Notes: generated by a model from the letters alone, not told the origin. Numbered from the stretch's first letter, positions 17,379-26,681 are shown. The stretch is DNA of 64,000 nt from an uncultured Bacteroidales bacterium (GCA_945829225.1 CALZTY010000008.1:1-64000), one strand, 5' to 3'. Translations and numbers: made by a program.

Positions 17379-18308
17379 TTAGTGCTTATGTCGTTTTGCA
17401 GGGATGAGCGACGATGTGCGGATGATGTGTCGCGACATATTGCGAGTGCCTGCGACTACAGCACCTGAGACTGCAATAATCAAGGCGCCAAGCATTGTGC
17501 GCATAGTGATTGGAAGCCCGAATATACCGCCGAAAATCACTGCTGAGAGTGGCATGATGAAATAAATCACCGAGGTAAATGTATAGCCACGATAGCGGAT
17601 GCAACAACCATTGAATGGGTATACCACCAAAACAGGGATACAGGCTATCAATAGAATATATATCCACGATGTGAGGTCGCAGGGGACAGTAAATGACCCT
17701 CTGACAATTATTAATCCTAAGAATATCACCTCGAGGGCTATGAGGCTCCACAAGGCGATTGTGGCGCCCGATAGAGGATAGATGGAGTGGTGATTGATGC
17801 CCACGACATAGATAGCGTAAAAGAAAGCCGCCACAAGGGCATATGACATTCCTAATAGTGAGGCATTTTCACTTCTAATGATGCCACTACCGATGAAGAA
17901 GAGCCCGATAATTCCACCCAAAATTCCGAGGAAAGCGACGTTGCTGAGACGGTCGTGCATAACGGCTGCTGTGACCATTGGCATTATAAGCGGGAAGGTA
18001 AAGAAAATAGCTGTGGAGATACCGGCGTTGACCGTCATTAGAGAGTATGCCCATAAAAGAGCCGAGCCGGCGAGTGGAATACCGAGAAGGGAGATGCGCA
18101 AGGTGTTGTTCAAGCCCATAAACAATGGACGTCCCGTAGCGATTATATATCTGATAATCAATGCAATAGTTATCAGTGTGATTATGAATATAATAGACAA
18201 AAAATCAATGTTCCGACGCAATAGCAAGCTAAACATTACGGGTACCATACCGCTTGAAATTGCCGCCAGAAAACCAAATATGCCTCCTTGCAATAGTTTC
18301 TTGTCCAT
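17379..18308 (-). CDS. EamA/DMT-family transporter
   Basis: A 309-residue inner-membrane protein from the ATG at 18306-18308, with about ten hydrophobic helices arranged as two EamA repeats. The first contains FGFLAAISSGMVPVMFSLLL and SALLWAYSLMTVNAGISTAI; the second begins around YALVAAFFYAIYVVGINH. Members export amino acids, nucleobases or other metabolites; the substrate here is unknown. A minus-strand -7 box TAACTTTG at 18325-18318 overlaps a possible earlier start at 18320. It implies a very short leader if this is the real promoter. The codon content is more AT-rich than in neighbouring genes. Confidence 0.85.
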   Translation of the reverse strand: MDKKLLQGGIFGFLAAISSGMVPVMFSLLLRRNIDFLSIIFIITLITIALIIRYIIATGRPLFMGLNNTLRISLLGIPLAGSALLWAYSLMTVNAGISTAIFFTFPLIMPMVTAAVMHDRLSNVAFLGILGGIIGLFFIGSGIIRSENASLLGMSYALVAAFFYAIYVVGINHHSIYPLSGATIALWSLIALEVIFLGLIIVRGSFTVPCDLTSWIYILLIACIPVLVVYPFNGCCIRYRGYTFTSVIYFIMPLSAVIFGGIFGLPITMRTMLGALIIAVSGAVVAGTRNMSRHIIRTSSLIPAKRHKH

Positions 18309-18317
18309 TTCTCGTTG

Positions 18318-18325
18318 CAAAGTTA
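18318..18325 (-). promoter_or_regulatory. -7 box of the EamA transporter gene
   Basis: Minus-strand TAACTTTG. The predicted transcription start lies only about 5 bases before the ATG. No convincing -33 element was found. Confidence 0.45.
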
Positions 18326-18384
18326 ATTAATTATCTTTACATAATAAACTTTTTGTCGACAAAACTTTTATCGCTATTTTTTTG

Positions 18385-18392
18385 TAACTTTG
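18385..18392 (+). promoter_or_regulatory. -7 box of tgt
   Basis: TAACTTTG lies 20 bases before the tgt ATG. The -33 element is unclear. Confidence 0.5.
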
Positions 18393-18412
18393 CAGTCCCA
18401 AAGCACTAAGAT

Positions 18413-19543
18413 ATGAAATTCAGCCTCGAAAAGACAGCCGCCGGATGCAATGCACGTGCCGGCATCATCACCACCGACCACGGAGAGATACCTACACCGA
18501 TATTTATGCCGGTGGGCACTGTCGGCTCGGTGAAGGCTGTGCATATCCATGAGTTGCGCGAGGAAATCGATGCACGCATCATACTGGGCAACACCTACCA
18601 CCTGTACCTGCGCCCGGGAATGGATATCATCGAACATGCCGGGGGCTTGCATCGCTTCAATGGTTGGGAACGTCCCATCCTCACCGACAGCGGTGGCTTC
18701 CAGGTATTCTCGTTGAGCGACCGTCGCAAACTCACCGAGGAGGGTTGCCATTTTCGCAGTCATATTGATGGCTCCAAGCACCTCTTTACTCCCGAAAAAG
18801 TTGTTGATATTCAGCGCTCTATAGGCTCGGATATCATGATGGCACTCGATGAGTGCCCACCGGGTATGGCTGATTATGACTACGCTCGCAAGTCGTTGGG
18901 GCTCACTCAGCGCTGGCTGCAACGTGGATGGTCGCACTTCAATGCCACCGAGCCTCGCTACGGGCATTCACAGGCATTCTTCCCCATTGTCCAGGGCTGT
19001 CGCTATCCCGACTTGCGTCGCGATGCCGCACGCTTTGTCGCCGACCTCGGCGCCGAGGGCAATGCCATAGGCGGGCTTGCCGTGGGCGAGCCTACCGAGG
19101 TGATGTACGAGATGATTGAGGTGGTCAACGAGGAATTGCCCACCGACCGCCCGCGTTATCTCATGGGGGTAGGGACCCCGATTAATATCCTCGAGGCGAT
19201 TGACCGCGGCGTGGATATGATGGACTGCGTGATGCCCACACGCAACGGTCGCAACGGCACCATCTTTACCCCCGAGGGCACCATGAATATGCGCAATGCC
19301 AAGTGGGCAGACGATTTCGAACCGATATGGGCTGACAGCCCTGCTCGTGTCGACCGCGTGTACTCCCGTGCCTACCTGCGCCACCTGTTTGTTGCCAACG
19401 AAATCCTTGCTCTGCAGATTGCTTCGATACACAATCTCGCCTTCTATCTGTGGCTTGTGCGCCAAGCGCGAGAACATATCCTCGACGGCACATGGTCGAC
19501 GTGGAAAGCCGAGATGGTCGCCAAGTTGGGGCGTCGCATTTAA
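18413..19543 (+). CDS. tgt: Queuine/preQ1 tRNA-ribosyltransferase
   Basis: Exchanges guanine 34 for preQ1 in tRNAs with GUN anticodons. It has 376 residues. The family motifs are present: TPIFMPVGT, ILGNTYHLYLRPG, LTDSGGFQVFS (with the general-base Asp) and MDCVMPTRNGRNG, containing the nucleophilic Asp. Oddity: the C-terminal zinc site is missing its ligands. Where E. coli Tgt has CxCxxC before the RAYLHHL block, this protein has ADSPARVDRVYSRAYLRHL with no cysteine, although the later His (ASIHNLAFY) is kept. I recall Bacteroidetes Tgt sequences lacking these Cys in general. It is followed by an LptF/G-like permease gene after 15 bases. Confidence 0.94.
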   Translation: MKFSLEKTAAGCNARAGIITTDHGEIPTPIFMPVGTVGSVKAVHIHELREEIDARIILGNTYHLYLRPGMDIIEHAGGLHRFNGWERPILTDSGGFQVFSLSDRRKLTEEGCHFRSHIDGSKHLFTPEKVVDIQRSIGSDIMMALDECPPGMADYDYARKSLGLTQRWLQRGWSHFNATEPRYGHSQAFFPIVQGCRYPDLRRDAARFVADLGAEGNAIGGLAVGEPTEVMYEMIEVVNEELPTDRPRYLMGVGTPINILEAIDRGVDMMDCVMPTRNGRNGTIFTPEGTMNMRNAKWADDFEPIWADSPARVDRVYSRAYLRHLFVANEILALQIASIHNLAFYLWLVRQAREHILDGTWSTWKAEMVAKLGRRI

Positions 19544-19558
19544 AATTCAGCAAGCACC

Positions 19559-20632
19559 GTGTTCAAGAGAATTGACCTATATATTATCAAGAAGTTCCTC
19601 GGAACATACATCTTTGCCATAGCGCTGTTGCTGGCGATTGTGGTGATGTTTGACGTCAACGAGAAATTTGACTCTTTCACCAAGGCACCGCTCTCGGCAA
19701 CGATTTTTGATTATTTTGTCAATTTCTTGCCTTATTTTGCCAATCAATTTTCGCCGTTGTTCACCTTCATTGCCGTGATTTTCTTCACCACCAAGTTGGC
19801 GAGCAACAACGAGATAGTGGCGATGCTGTCGAGCGGTATGAGTTTCAATCGCTTGTTGCGCCCATATATGTTCTCGGCGTTGGTGATTGCTGCAAGTACA
19901 TGGATATTAGGTGCTTATATCATTCCACCGGCAAATGTCAAGCGTATCGACTACACCAATACCTACGTAAAAAATAAGCGTGTGGACTATGGCGCCAACA
20001 TTATGCTGATGGTGGCGCCGGGCGAGATAGCCTACATGGGGCGCTATGACAACCTCACCAAGAGCGGCTCGCGTTTTCAACTCGACAAGTTTGACGAGGA
20101 CAAGCACCTTGCCACGCGTATCACCGCCCGCTCGATAGGCTGGGATACCCTCTACAGTTGGCGACTCTACGACTATGTGATACGCGACTTCCACGACGAC
20201 CGCGAGTACATACGCCGCGGCGTGTCGTTGGACACTACTATCGCCTTCGAGCCGCGCGACTTCCTCATTTCCAAGAACGACCACGAGATGCTCACCACCC
20301 CGGCACTTGCTCGATACATCGAGCGCCAGCGCAACCGTGGTGTCGCTAACATCCAGAGTTTTGAAGTCGAGTATCACCGTCGCTATGCCATGTGTGCCGC
20401 CTCGTTTATCCTCACCATTATCGGCATGGCGCTGTCTTCGCGCAAGGTCAAGGGCGGCATGGGTCTCAACATCGGCATCGGCTTGGTGCTGAGTTTCAGT
20501 TACATACTCTTTATGGCTATCACACAGAGTTTTGCCTACTCGGGATTGACATCGCCGATGGTAGCCATGTGGATACCCAACGTCATCTATTCAATCATTG
20601 CATTTTTCCTTTATCGCCGCGCCGCTTATTGA
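19559..20632 (+). CDS. LptF/LptG-family permease (YjgP/YjgQ), GTG start
   Basis: Inner-membrane subunit that, with LptB, extracts lipopolysaccharide for transport to the outer membrane. The 357-residue product has the family layout: KRIDLYIIKKFLGTYIFAI opening, three N-terminal helices (to about residue 110), a periplasmic beta-jellyroll-like segment (about 130-265), and three C-terminal helices with FILTIIGMALSSRKVKGGMG. No ATG is suitably placed, so the GTG at 19559 is the start; it restores the conserved first helix. Whether this is LptF or LptG cannot be decided here. Its stop region overlaps the convergent ABC-F gene by 7 bases. Confidence 0.9.
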   Translation: MFKRIDLYIIKKFLGTYIFAIALLLAIVVMFDVNEKFDSFTKAPLSATIFDYFVNFLPYFANQFSPLFTFIAVIFFTTKLASNNEIVAMLSSGMSFNRLLRPYMFSALVIAASTWILGAYIIPPANVKRIDYTNTYVKNKRVDYGANIMLMVAPGEIAYMGRYDNLTKSGSRFQLDKFDEDKHLATRITARSIGWDTLYSWRLYDYVIRDFHDDREYIRRGVSLDTTIAFEPRDFLISKNDHEMLTTPALARYIERQRNRGVANIQSFEVEYHRRYAMCAASFILTIIGMALSSRKVKGGMGLNIGIGLVLSFSYILFMAITQSFAYSGLTSPMVAMWIPNVIYSIIAFFLYRRAAY

Positions 20633-22581
20633 TTGAATTCTTCCAACTCGGTGGCGGCGAGTTCCCACACGCTCATGGCATTTTCAAGAGCCTTGACAGT
20701 GTCGGCGTGTTGTGTGTATAACGATGCGTCGGCGGCACCGTCGGGTTGGCTCAGGCGAGTCTCGATATCCTTGACGGCTTGCTCGAGGCGAGCCACTTCA
20801 GCCTCGGCTTCGTCGACACGCTTGCGGGCACGGCGCATCATCTTCTCGCGCTCGCGTTGCTCGGCATAACTGAGGCTACCGCCCTTGGCAGGGGCGGTCG
20901 GCTCGGTCGGCTTGGCAGGTGTCGGAGTACCCTTGGCAGGCGTCGGCGCGCTTGCTTCCAATTGCTGCAAGGTGTCCAGGCGCTTGTGCTCGAGGAAGTC
21001 ATAGATGCCTCCGAGGTGCTCGCGCACTGCTCCGCCCCCAAATTCATACACCTTTGATACCAAGCCGTCGAGAAACTCACGGTCGTGGCTCACGATGATG
21101 GCGGTGCCGTTAAAGTCCTTGATGGCTTGCTTAAGCACGTCCTTGGTGACCATATCGAGGTGGTTGGTGGGCTCGTCGAGGATGAGCAGGTTGACCGGCT
21201 GTAGCAACAGTCGCAGCATAGCCAATCGGGTGCGCTCGCCGCCCGACAATACCTTCACCTTCTTGTCGGATGCCTCGCCGCCAAACATAAATGCGCCCAG
21301 CAAGTCGCGTATCTTGGTGCGTATGTCGCCCACAGCCACGCGGTCGATGGTGTCAAACACCGTGAGGCTCTCGTCGAGCAGAGAGGCTTGATTTTGAGCA
21401 AAATAGCCGATGGATACGTTGTGACCGATCTTCAGCGAACCGGTGAACGGTATTTCGCCCATTATGCACTTCACCAGGGTTGATTTGCCCTCGCCGTTCT
21501 TGCCCACAAAGGCGACTTTCTCGCCGCGTCGTATGGTAAATGTAGCGTGGTCAAAGACTTGGTGCTCTCCATATGCCTTGCCCACGTTGTCGGCAATCAC
21601 CGGGAAGTCGCCCGAGCGAGGTGCCGGCGGAAAGCGCAGGTTGATGTGCGAGGTATCTATCTCGTCGACCTCAATGCGGTCGATTTTTGCCAATTGCTTC
21701 ATGCGGCTCTGCACCTGCACCGCCTTGGTGGCTTTGTAGCGGAAACGCTCGATAAACGCCTCGGTATCAGCGATTTGCTTCTGCTGATTGTTGTAGGCGC
21801 GCATTTGCTGCTCGAGGCGCTCGGCGCGCAGGGTCACATACTTGGAGTAGTTGACCGCGTAGTCATAAATCTTGCCCAGCGATATCTCGATGGTGCGGTG
21901 GGTGACATTATCGATGAATGCGCGGTCGTGGCTCACGAGCACCACAGCGCGAGCCTTGGTGATGAGGAAGTTCTCGAGCCACTGTATCGACTCGATGTCG
22001 AGGTGGTTGGTGGGCTCGTCAAGCAACAGTACATCAGGGCGTTGCAACAGGAGTTTTGCCAACTCGATACGCATGCGCCAGCCACCGCTGAACTCCGATG
22101 TAGGGCGGGTGAAGTCGCTACGCTCGAAGCCCAAACCTATGAGCGTCTTCTCCATTTCGGCGCGGCAATTGTCGCTCGACACGAGCGTGAGTTGTTCGTT
22201 GAGGGTGGTCATGCGGTCGATGAGCCGGTGGTAGTCGTCGCTGTCGTAGTCGGTGCGGTCGGCGAGTTGTTGGTTCATCTCGTCGAGTTGCCGCTGCATG
22301 GCATCGATATGGGCAAACGCCTTGCCCACTTCCTCCTCCACGGTGAGGGTGTCGGTGGTTATCATCGTCTGCGGAAGATAGCCTACCGACACCCCTGTGG
22401 GGATGGCTACAGAGCCCGAGGTGGGCTGCTGCAGTCCGGCAATGATTTTCAGCATCGTAGATTTGCCCGCGCCGTTCTTGCCCACCAGGGCTATGCGGTC
22501 TTTGTCGTTGATGACGTAACTGATATTGTCAAAGAGCGAGCGGGCGCTGAATTCTACCGAGAGGTTGTTTATTGAAATCAT
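20626..22581 (-). CDS. ABC-F family ATPase (Uup/YheS-like)
   Basis: Soluble protein with two ATP-binding cassettes and no membrane domain; ABC-F proteins act on the ribosome. In its 651 residues, Walker A motifs GKNGAGKST (near 34-42) and GKNGEGKST (near 360) are visible, as are ABC signatures SGGWRMRIELA and SGGERTRLAML, and Walker B LLLDEPTNHLD and LILDEPTNHLD. The linker between cassettes (about 240-320) carries RYKATKAVQVQSRMKQL. A charged Ala/Pro/Thr tether (about 555-585) leads to a C-terminal coiled coil (REKMMRRARKRVDEAEAEVARL). No sequence feature marks it as an antibiotic-resistance type. It precedes nothing on its transcript that I can identify and ends inside the LptF-like gene. 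Confidence 0.92.
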   Translation of the reverse strand: MISINNLSVEFSARSLFDNISYVINDKDRIALVGKNGAGKSTMLKIIAGLQQPTSGSVAIPTGVSVGYLPQTMITTDTLTVEEEVGKAFAHIDAMQRQLDEMNQQLADRTDYDSDDYHRLIDRMTTLNEQLTLVSSDNCRAEMEKTLIGLGFERSDFTRPTSEFSGGWRMRIELAKLLLQRPDVLLLDEPTNHLDIESIQWLENFLITKARAVVLVSHDRAFIDNVTHRTIEISLGKIYDYAVNYSKYVTLRAERLEQQMRAYNNQQKQIADTEAFIERFRYKATKAVQVQSRMKQLAKIDRIEVDEIDTSHINLRFPPAPRSGDFPVIADNVGKAYGEHQVFDHATFTIRRGEKVAFVGKNGEGKSTLVKCIMGEIPFTGSLKIGHNVSIGYFAQNQASLLDESLTVFDTIDRVAVGDIRTKIRDLLGAFMFGGEASDKKVKVLSGGERTRLAMLRLLLQPVNLLILDEPTNHLDMVTKDVLKQAIKDFNGTAIIVSHDREFLDGLVSKVYEFGGGAVREHLGGIYDFLEHKRLDTLQQLEASAPTPAKGTPTPAKPTEPTAPAKGGSLSYAEQREREKMMRRARKRVDEAEAEVARLEQAVKDIETRLSQPDGAADASLYTQHADTVKALENAMSVWELAATELEEFNQ

Positions 22582-22602
22582 TTGCCGGTGATATGTTGGT
22601 GA

Positions 22603-23988
22603 TTAAGCCAGAGACTCGATTATGGATTTGATCTGCTCGGCGAGGGCTTGGGCAGCCTCGGGGGTGGCAGCCTCGGAGTAGATGCGGATAATCGGCTCGG
22701 TGTTGGAGCGGCGCAGGTGCACCCACTTGTCGGCGAAGTCAATTTTTACGCCGTCGATGTCGGTAATCTTTTCGTCGGCAAATTTTGCCTTGACTTGGGC
22801 GAGGATGCCATCGACGTCGAGACCCTCGGTGAGTTGTACCTTGGTCTTGTAGATGCTGTAAGCGGGTAGGGCGGCACGTATTTCGGAGGGTTTGCGACCC
22901 GACTTTGCCATCATGGTGAGGAACAGAGCCACGCCCACCAGGGCATCGCGTCCATAGTGGATGGCGGGATAGATGACGCCGCCATTGCCTTCGCCGCCGA
23001 TGACGGCGCCGGTGCGCTTCATCTCGGTGGTGACGTTCACCTCACCTACAGCGGCTGCTGTGTATGTGCAGCCATGTGCGTTGGTCACGTCGCGCAGGGC
23101 GCGGCTTGAACTGAGGTTGGACACCGTGGCACCGGGGGTGTGCGACAGCACATAGTCGGCAATTGACACCAGGGTGTATTCCTCGCCGAACATCTCGCCG
23201 CCTTCCTTGACGATAGCGAGACGGTCGACATCGGGGTCGACTACAAAGCCCACGTCGGCACCCGAGTCCTTGACCACTTCCATTATATCGCCGAGGTTCT
23301 CGGGGATAGGCTCGGGAGTGTGAGCAAAGTGTCCGGTAGGCTCGCAGTTGAGAGTGACGATGTCCTTGACACCCAGGGCGCGGAGCAGTTGGGGGATGAC
23401 CACTCCACCTACCGAGTTGACGGCATCAACAGCCACGCGGAAGTTGGCGGCGGCGATGGCGTCGCGGTCGACGAGGTCGAGAGCCAAGACTTGCTCGATA
23501 TGGCGACGATTGTAGGTGTCGTTGGTATATACGTGACCTAATTCGGTGACTTCGCAGAAGTTAAAGTCCTCGGCATCGGCGATGCGTAGCACCTCCTTGC
23601 CCTCGGCGTCGTTGAGAAATTCGCCGTGCTCGTTGAGCAGTTTCAGGGCGTTCCACTGCAAGGGGTTGTGAGATGCAGTGAGGATGAGACCGCCACAGGC
23701 GTCCTCGCCGGTGACGGCGATTTCGGTGGTTGGTGTGGATGCCAAGCCGATATTGATTACATCAAAGCCCATGCCGGTGAGTGTGCCGATGACCAAGTCG
23801 AGCACCATAGGTCCCGAGAGACGAGCATCACGTCCTACTACGATGGTGCGATTGGCTTTCGTCGTGGTTTTTGCAATAAATGTGGCGTATGCTGCTGTGA
23901 ATTTCACAACATCAAGCGGTGACAGTCCTTCGCCCGGGCGGCCGCCTATGGTGCCGCGTATGCCGGATATGGATTTAATCAGTGACAT
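22603..23988 (-). CDS. glmM: Phosphoglucosamine mutase
   Basis: Interconverts glucosamine-6-phosphate and glucosamine-1-phosphate for peptidoglycan and LPS precursors. It has 461 residues, normal length. The phosphoserine loop TASHNP is at residues 104-109 (Ser106). The metal loop DPDVDRLAI, the sugar-binding GGEGNGGVIYP and the C-terminal phosphate-binding RRSNTEPIIRIYSE are all present. Other phosphohexomutases share these motifs; the choice of GlmM rests on the opening SISGIRGTIGG and the Bacteroidales neighbours (DUF4827 and DHH genes upstream on the same strand). The spacing to the upstream gene is 30 bases. Confidence 0.88.
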   Translation of the reverse strand: MSLIKSISGIRGTIGGRPGEGLSPLDVVKFTAAYATFIAKTTTKANRTIVVGRDARLSGPMVLDLVIGTLTGMGFDVINIGLASTPTTEIAVTGEDACGGLILTASHNPLQWNALKLLNEHGEFLNDAEGKEVLRIADAEDFNFCEVTELGHVYTNDTYNRRHIEQVLALDLVDRDAIAAANFRVAVDAVNSVGGVVIPQLLRALGVKDIVTLNCEPTGHFAHTPEPIPENLGDIMEVVKDSGADVGFVVDPDVDRLAIVKEGGEMFGEEYTLVSIADYVLSHTPGATVSNLSSSRALRDVTNAHGCTYTAAAVGEVNVTTEMKRTGAVIGGEGNGGVIYPAIHYGRDALVGVALFLTMMAKSGRKPSEIRAALPAYSIYKTKVQLTEGLDVDGILAQVKAKFADEKITDIDGVKIDFADKWVHLRRSNTEPIIRIYSEAATPEAAQALAEQIKSIIESLA

Positions 23989-24018
23989 AGTTGTTATAGT
24001 TTTTTTGGTATTAGTGTA

Positions 24019-24591
24019 TTAAATTTTGGGTCGGAAATATCTCAGGGAGTAGAGGAAGGGTGTTACATATGATATCTCAGCCGGCATGCCATACTGCGAC
24101 TTGATGATGATATTCACCTCGCAATCGACCGGCAGATAGGCGAGGGGGGTCTGCACGCCCGGTCCGTATTGGTACGACGAACTTACCTGGAAGTTGCCGT
24201 ATCTGAACGAGAAATTGCCGTTGAGCACATCGTCGTTGCCCTCTGACATCAGAAATTCGCCATCAACGTAGTATACGAGGCTGTAGCGAGTGTAACGGAA
24301 GTATATCTGTTCGTCGTTCTTCACCATATTGCCCTCGGTGCCGGGATTGATGACCTGCATATACAGTTGCCCGTCCTCGTCGAGGCGGTAGTAGGGAGCA
24401 TCGGGTCCGTATTCAAAGACTGTATCTTCGGGTATATGATTGATGACTCGCTGGTCGGCAAGGAAGTTGTTGACATACTGGTTCTCAAGGCTCAGGAGGT
24501 CGGCATAGGACTTGTCGTCAGAGCATGACGCCACACCGAGGGCGGCAAAGACCCCGATGACGGCGATGGCGAATGTTTGGATTTTTCTCAT
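24019..24591 (-). CDS. DUF4827 lipoprotein
   Basis: A 190-residue predicted lipoprotein with signal peptide and lipobox GVASCSDD (Cys at about residue 23). The mature part contains SYADLLSLENQYVNNFLADQ and GPDAPYYRLDEDGQLYMQV, both typical of DUF4827. That family is related by fold prediction to FKBP-type isomerases, though I see no catalytic pattern to confirm it. It is located between glmM and the DHH phosphoesterase gene, 9 bases after the latter, an arrangement kept across Bacteroides relatives. It probably faces the periplasm or cell surface. Confidence 0.82.
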   Translation of the reverse strand: MRKIQTFAIAVIGVFAALGVASCSDDKSYADLLSLENQYVNNFLADQRVINHIPEDTVFEYGPDAPYYRLDEDGQLYMQVINPGTEGNMVKNDEQIYFRYTRYSLVYYVDGEFLMSEGNDDVLNGNFSFRYGNFQVSSSYQYGPGVQTPLAYLPVDCEVNIIIKSQYGMPAEISYVTPFLYSLRYFRPKI

Positions 24592-24600
24592 ATATCTATA

Positions 24601-25653
24601 TTATTTCTTCGTTTTTACATTGTGTTGCCCGAGGTACAGGCGTCGGTTGGTGGCGAGCAGCGAGCGGAAGAGCGAGGCGGCTTCGTCGAGTGTGCCGGGA
24701 AATTCGCCACCGGCGGCATTGAGATGCCCACCGCCACCGAAGTGCTCGTGGCACAGTTCGTTGACCGGGAAACTGCCCAGGGAGCGCATCGACACCTTCA
24801 CATAGCCGTCTTCCTCGCGCAGGAAGCACGAATACACCACCTCGGGAATGGCAAGCGGCTTGTTCACCAAGCCCTCGGTGTCGCCCTTGACATAGTGGAA
24901 GCGGTTGAGTTCCTCGCGCGACAGGGTGATGAGCGCGGCTCCGTCTTCCTTGAACACTTCCATCTTGTTGAGTAGAGCGTAGGAGTTGAGCCTCAGGCAG
25001 TTGTCGCTATGAGTCTCGAATTGCTCGCGGTAGATGCGCTGGGGGTCGGCGCCGAGTTTCATCAATTCAGCCACCACCACATGTATGTCGGGGTCGGTGG
25101 TGTTGTAGGTGAAGTTGCCGGTGTCGGTCATCATGCCCGTGAGTATGCACTCGGCGGCTGATTTATCGATAAAAGTGAACAATTCAAGTCCGCACAACAC
25201 CTTGAACAGCAAGAAACAAGTCGACGACATCTCGGGGCGCGAGATGCTCACCTCGGCAAAGTCTGCCGGATTGAGGTGGTGGTCGATGAGTACCTTCGGG
25301 GCTTTTGCCTTCTCCAGTGGCTCGGCAAGGGCACCGATGCGGCTCGGCGCATTGAAGTCCATGCACACTATGGCATCGGCATCGGCAAGCAACTGTCGCG
25401 CAAAGTCGGGATATCGCGTGGCATCGGTAGCATCTTTTGCCCCGGGCACCATACCCAGTTGCGGCGGTATCATGTCGGGATATATCACGTGAACATCCTT
25501 GCCGAGGCGCTCGAGCACGATGCGAAACGCCATGGTCGACCCTATGGCATCTCCGTCGGGCGCCGAGTGCCCTAACAATACAATGCGCTCACTGTCAGAT
25601 AGTATCCGGTGCAAGCGCTTCAACTTGCGGTCTTCGTTGAGGCTCGTTATCAT
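24601..25653 (-). CDS. DHH/DHHA1 phosphoesterase (NrnA-type oligoribonuclease / pAp phosphatase)
   Basis: Predicted to degrade short oligoribonucleotides and/or 3',5'-pAp. The 350-residue product has the metal-binding DHH-domain motifs in order: GHSAPDGDAIGS (near residues 29-40), MDFNAPSR, IDHHLNPA and MMTDTGNF. A DHHA1 domain ends in the substrate-binding GGGGHLNAAGGEFPG. It is first in a likely three-gene transcript with the DUF4827 lipoprotein and glmM. It is divergent from fabD across about 150 bases. Confidence 0.9.
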   Translation of the reverse strand: MITSLNEDRKLKRLHRILSDSERIVLLGHSAPDGDAIGSTMAFRIVLERLGKDVHVIYPDMIPPQLGMVPGAKDATDATRYPDFARQLLADADAIVCMDFNAPSRIGALAEPLEKAKAPKVLIDHHLNPADFAEVSISRPEMSSTCFLLFKVLCGLELFTFIDKSAAECILTGMMTDTGNFTYNTTDPDIHVVVAELMKLGADPQRIYREQFETHSDNCLRLNSYALLNKMEVFKEDGAALITLSREELNRFHYVKGDTEGLVNKPLAIPEVVYSCFLREEDGYVKVSMRSLGSFPVNELCHEHFGGGGHLNAAGGEFPGTLDEAASLFRSLLATNRRLYLGQHNVKTKK

Positions 25654-25738
25654 TTCTCGCTTGATTTATCTTGCAAAGGTAAGAATTTATCTTGAATACA
25701 CCCACATTTTAAGATTATTTGACGCAAAGTTTTCGCCC

Positions 25739-25769
25739 TTGTACATGTCAAGTTTTTTTAGTACCTTTG
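25739..25769 (+). promoter_or_regulatory. fabD promoter (-33/-7)
   Basis: TTG at 25739-25741 and TACCTTTG at 25762-25769 with a 20-base spacer. The fabD ATG follows 34 bases later. Confidence 0.7.
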
Positions 25770-25802
25770 CAGCCTGAAAACCAAAATGTAAGCAAAATAA
25801 TA

Positions 25803-26681
25803 ATGAAAGCGTATGTTTTTCCCGGGCAAGGTGCCCAATTTGTAGGTATGGGCAAGGACTTGTATGAGAACAATCAAGTTGCCCACGATTTGTTTGAAAA
25901 AGCCAACGAAATTCTTGGCTTCCGTATCACCGACCTTATGTTTGAAGGTACTGATGAGGACCTTCGCCGCACAGATATCACACAGCCTGCCGTGTTCCTT
26001 CACTCGGTAGTGTTGGCAAAGTCGCTCGGCGATGACTTCAAGGCTGATATGACTGCCGGACACTCACTCGGCGAGTTTTCAGCCCTCGTAGCCGCCGGCG
26101 CCCTCGACTTCGAGGACGGACTCCGCCTCGTGTCGGCTCGCGCTCACGCTATGCAGAAGGCTTGCGAAATCAAACCCTCTACCATGGCTGCTATCATCGC
26201 CCTTCCCGACGAGAAGGTTGAGGAAGTCCTCAAGTCTATCCCCGGCGTGGTAGTTTGCGCCAACTATAACTGCCCCGGACAAATTGTAATTTCCGGCGAA
26301 GTCGAGGCTATCGATGCCGCCTGTGAGGCTCTCAGCGCAGCCGGTGCACGTCGCGCCCTCAAACTCAAAGTGGGTGGCGCATTCCACTCGCCCCTGATGG
26401 AGCCTGCTCGTGCCGAATTGGCTGCAGCAATCGAGAATACACAGTTCCACACTCCCTCATGCCCCATCTACCAGAATGTTGATGCCAAGCCCCACACCGA
26501 CCCGGCTGAAATCAAGGCTAACCTTGTGGCTCAACTCACCGCCCCCGTCCGCTGGACTGCTTCGGTACAGAATATGATTGCTGATGGCGCTACCGAGTTT
26601 GTTGAACTCGGTCCGGGCAAGGTCCTCCAAGGTCTGGTAAGCAAAATCGACAAGAACGTTGCCGTTTCAGGTCAGCAATAA
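25803..26681 (+). CDS. fabD: Malonyl-CoA:ACP transacylase
   Basis: Loads malonyl groups onto acyl carrier protein for fatty-acid synthesis. It has 292 residues from the ATG at 25803, chosen because the promoter lies at 25739-25769 and the family begins with the FPGQGAQFVGMG motif. The nucleophile loop is GHSLGEFSAL (Ser of GHSLG), and the catalytic His occurs in GGAFHSPLMEPA. No other fatty-acid genes follow; the transcript seems to end in a hairpin at 26710-26740. Confidence 0.95.
   Translation: MKAYVFPGQGAQFVGMGKDLYENNQVAHDLFEKANEILGFRITDLMFEGTDEDLRRTDITQPAVFLHSVVLAKSLGDDFKADMTAGHSLGEFSALVAAGALDFEDGLRLVSARAHAMQKACEIKPSTMAAIIALPDEKVEEVLKSIPGVVVCANYNCPGQIVISGEVEAIDAACEALSAAGARRALKLKVGGAFHSPLMEPARAELAAAIENTQFHTPSCPIYQNVDAKPHTDPAEIKANLVAQLTAPVRWTASVQNMIADGATEFVELGPGKVLQGLVSKIDKNVAVSGQQ

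Noticed and set aside
21547-22575. 342-codon plus-strand frame inside the ABC-F gene
   Set aside because: Antisense shadow of a well-supported ABC-F protein. It has no motif, promoter or signal sequence of its own.
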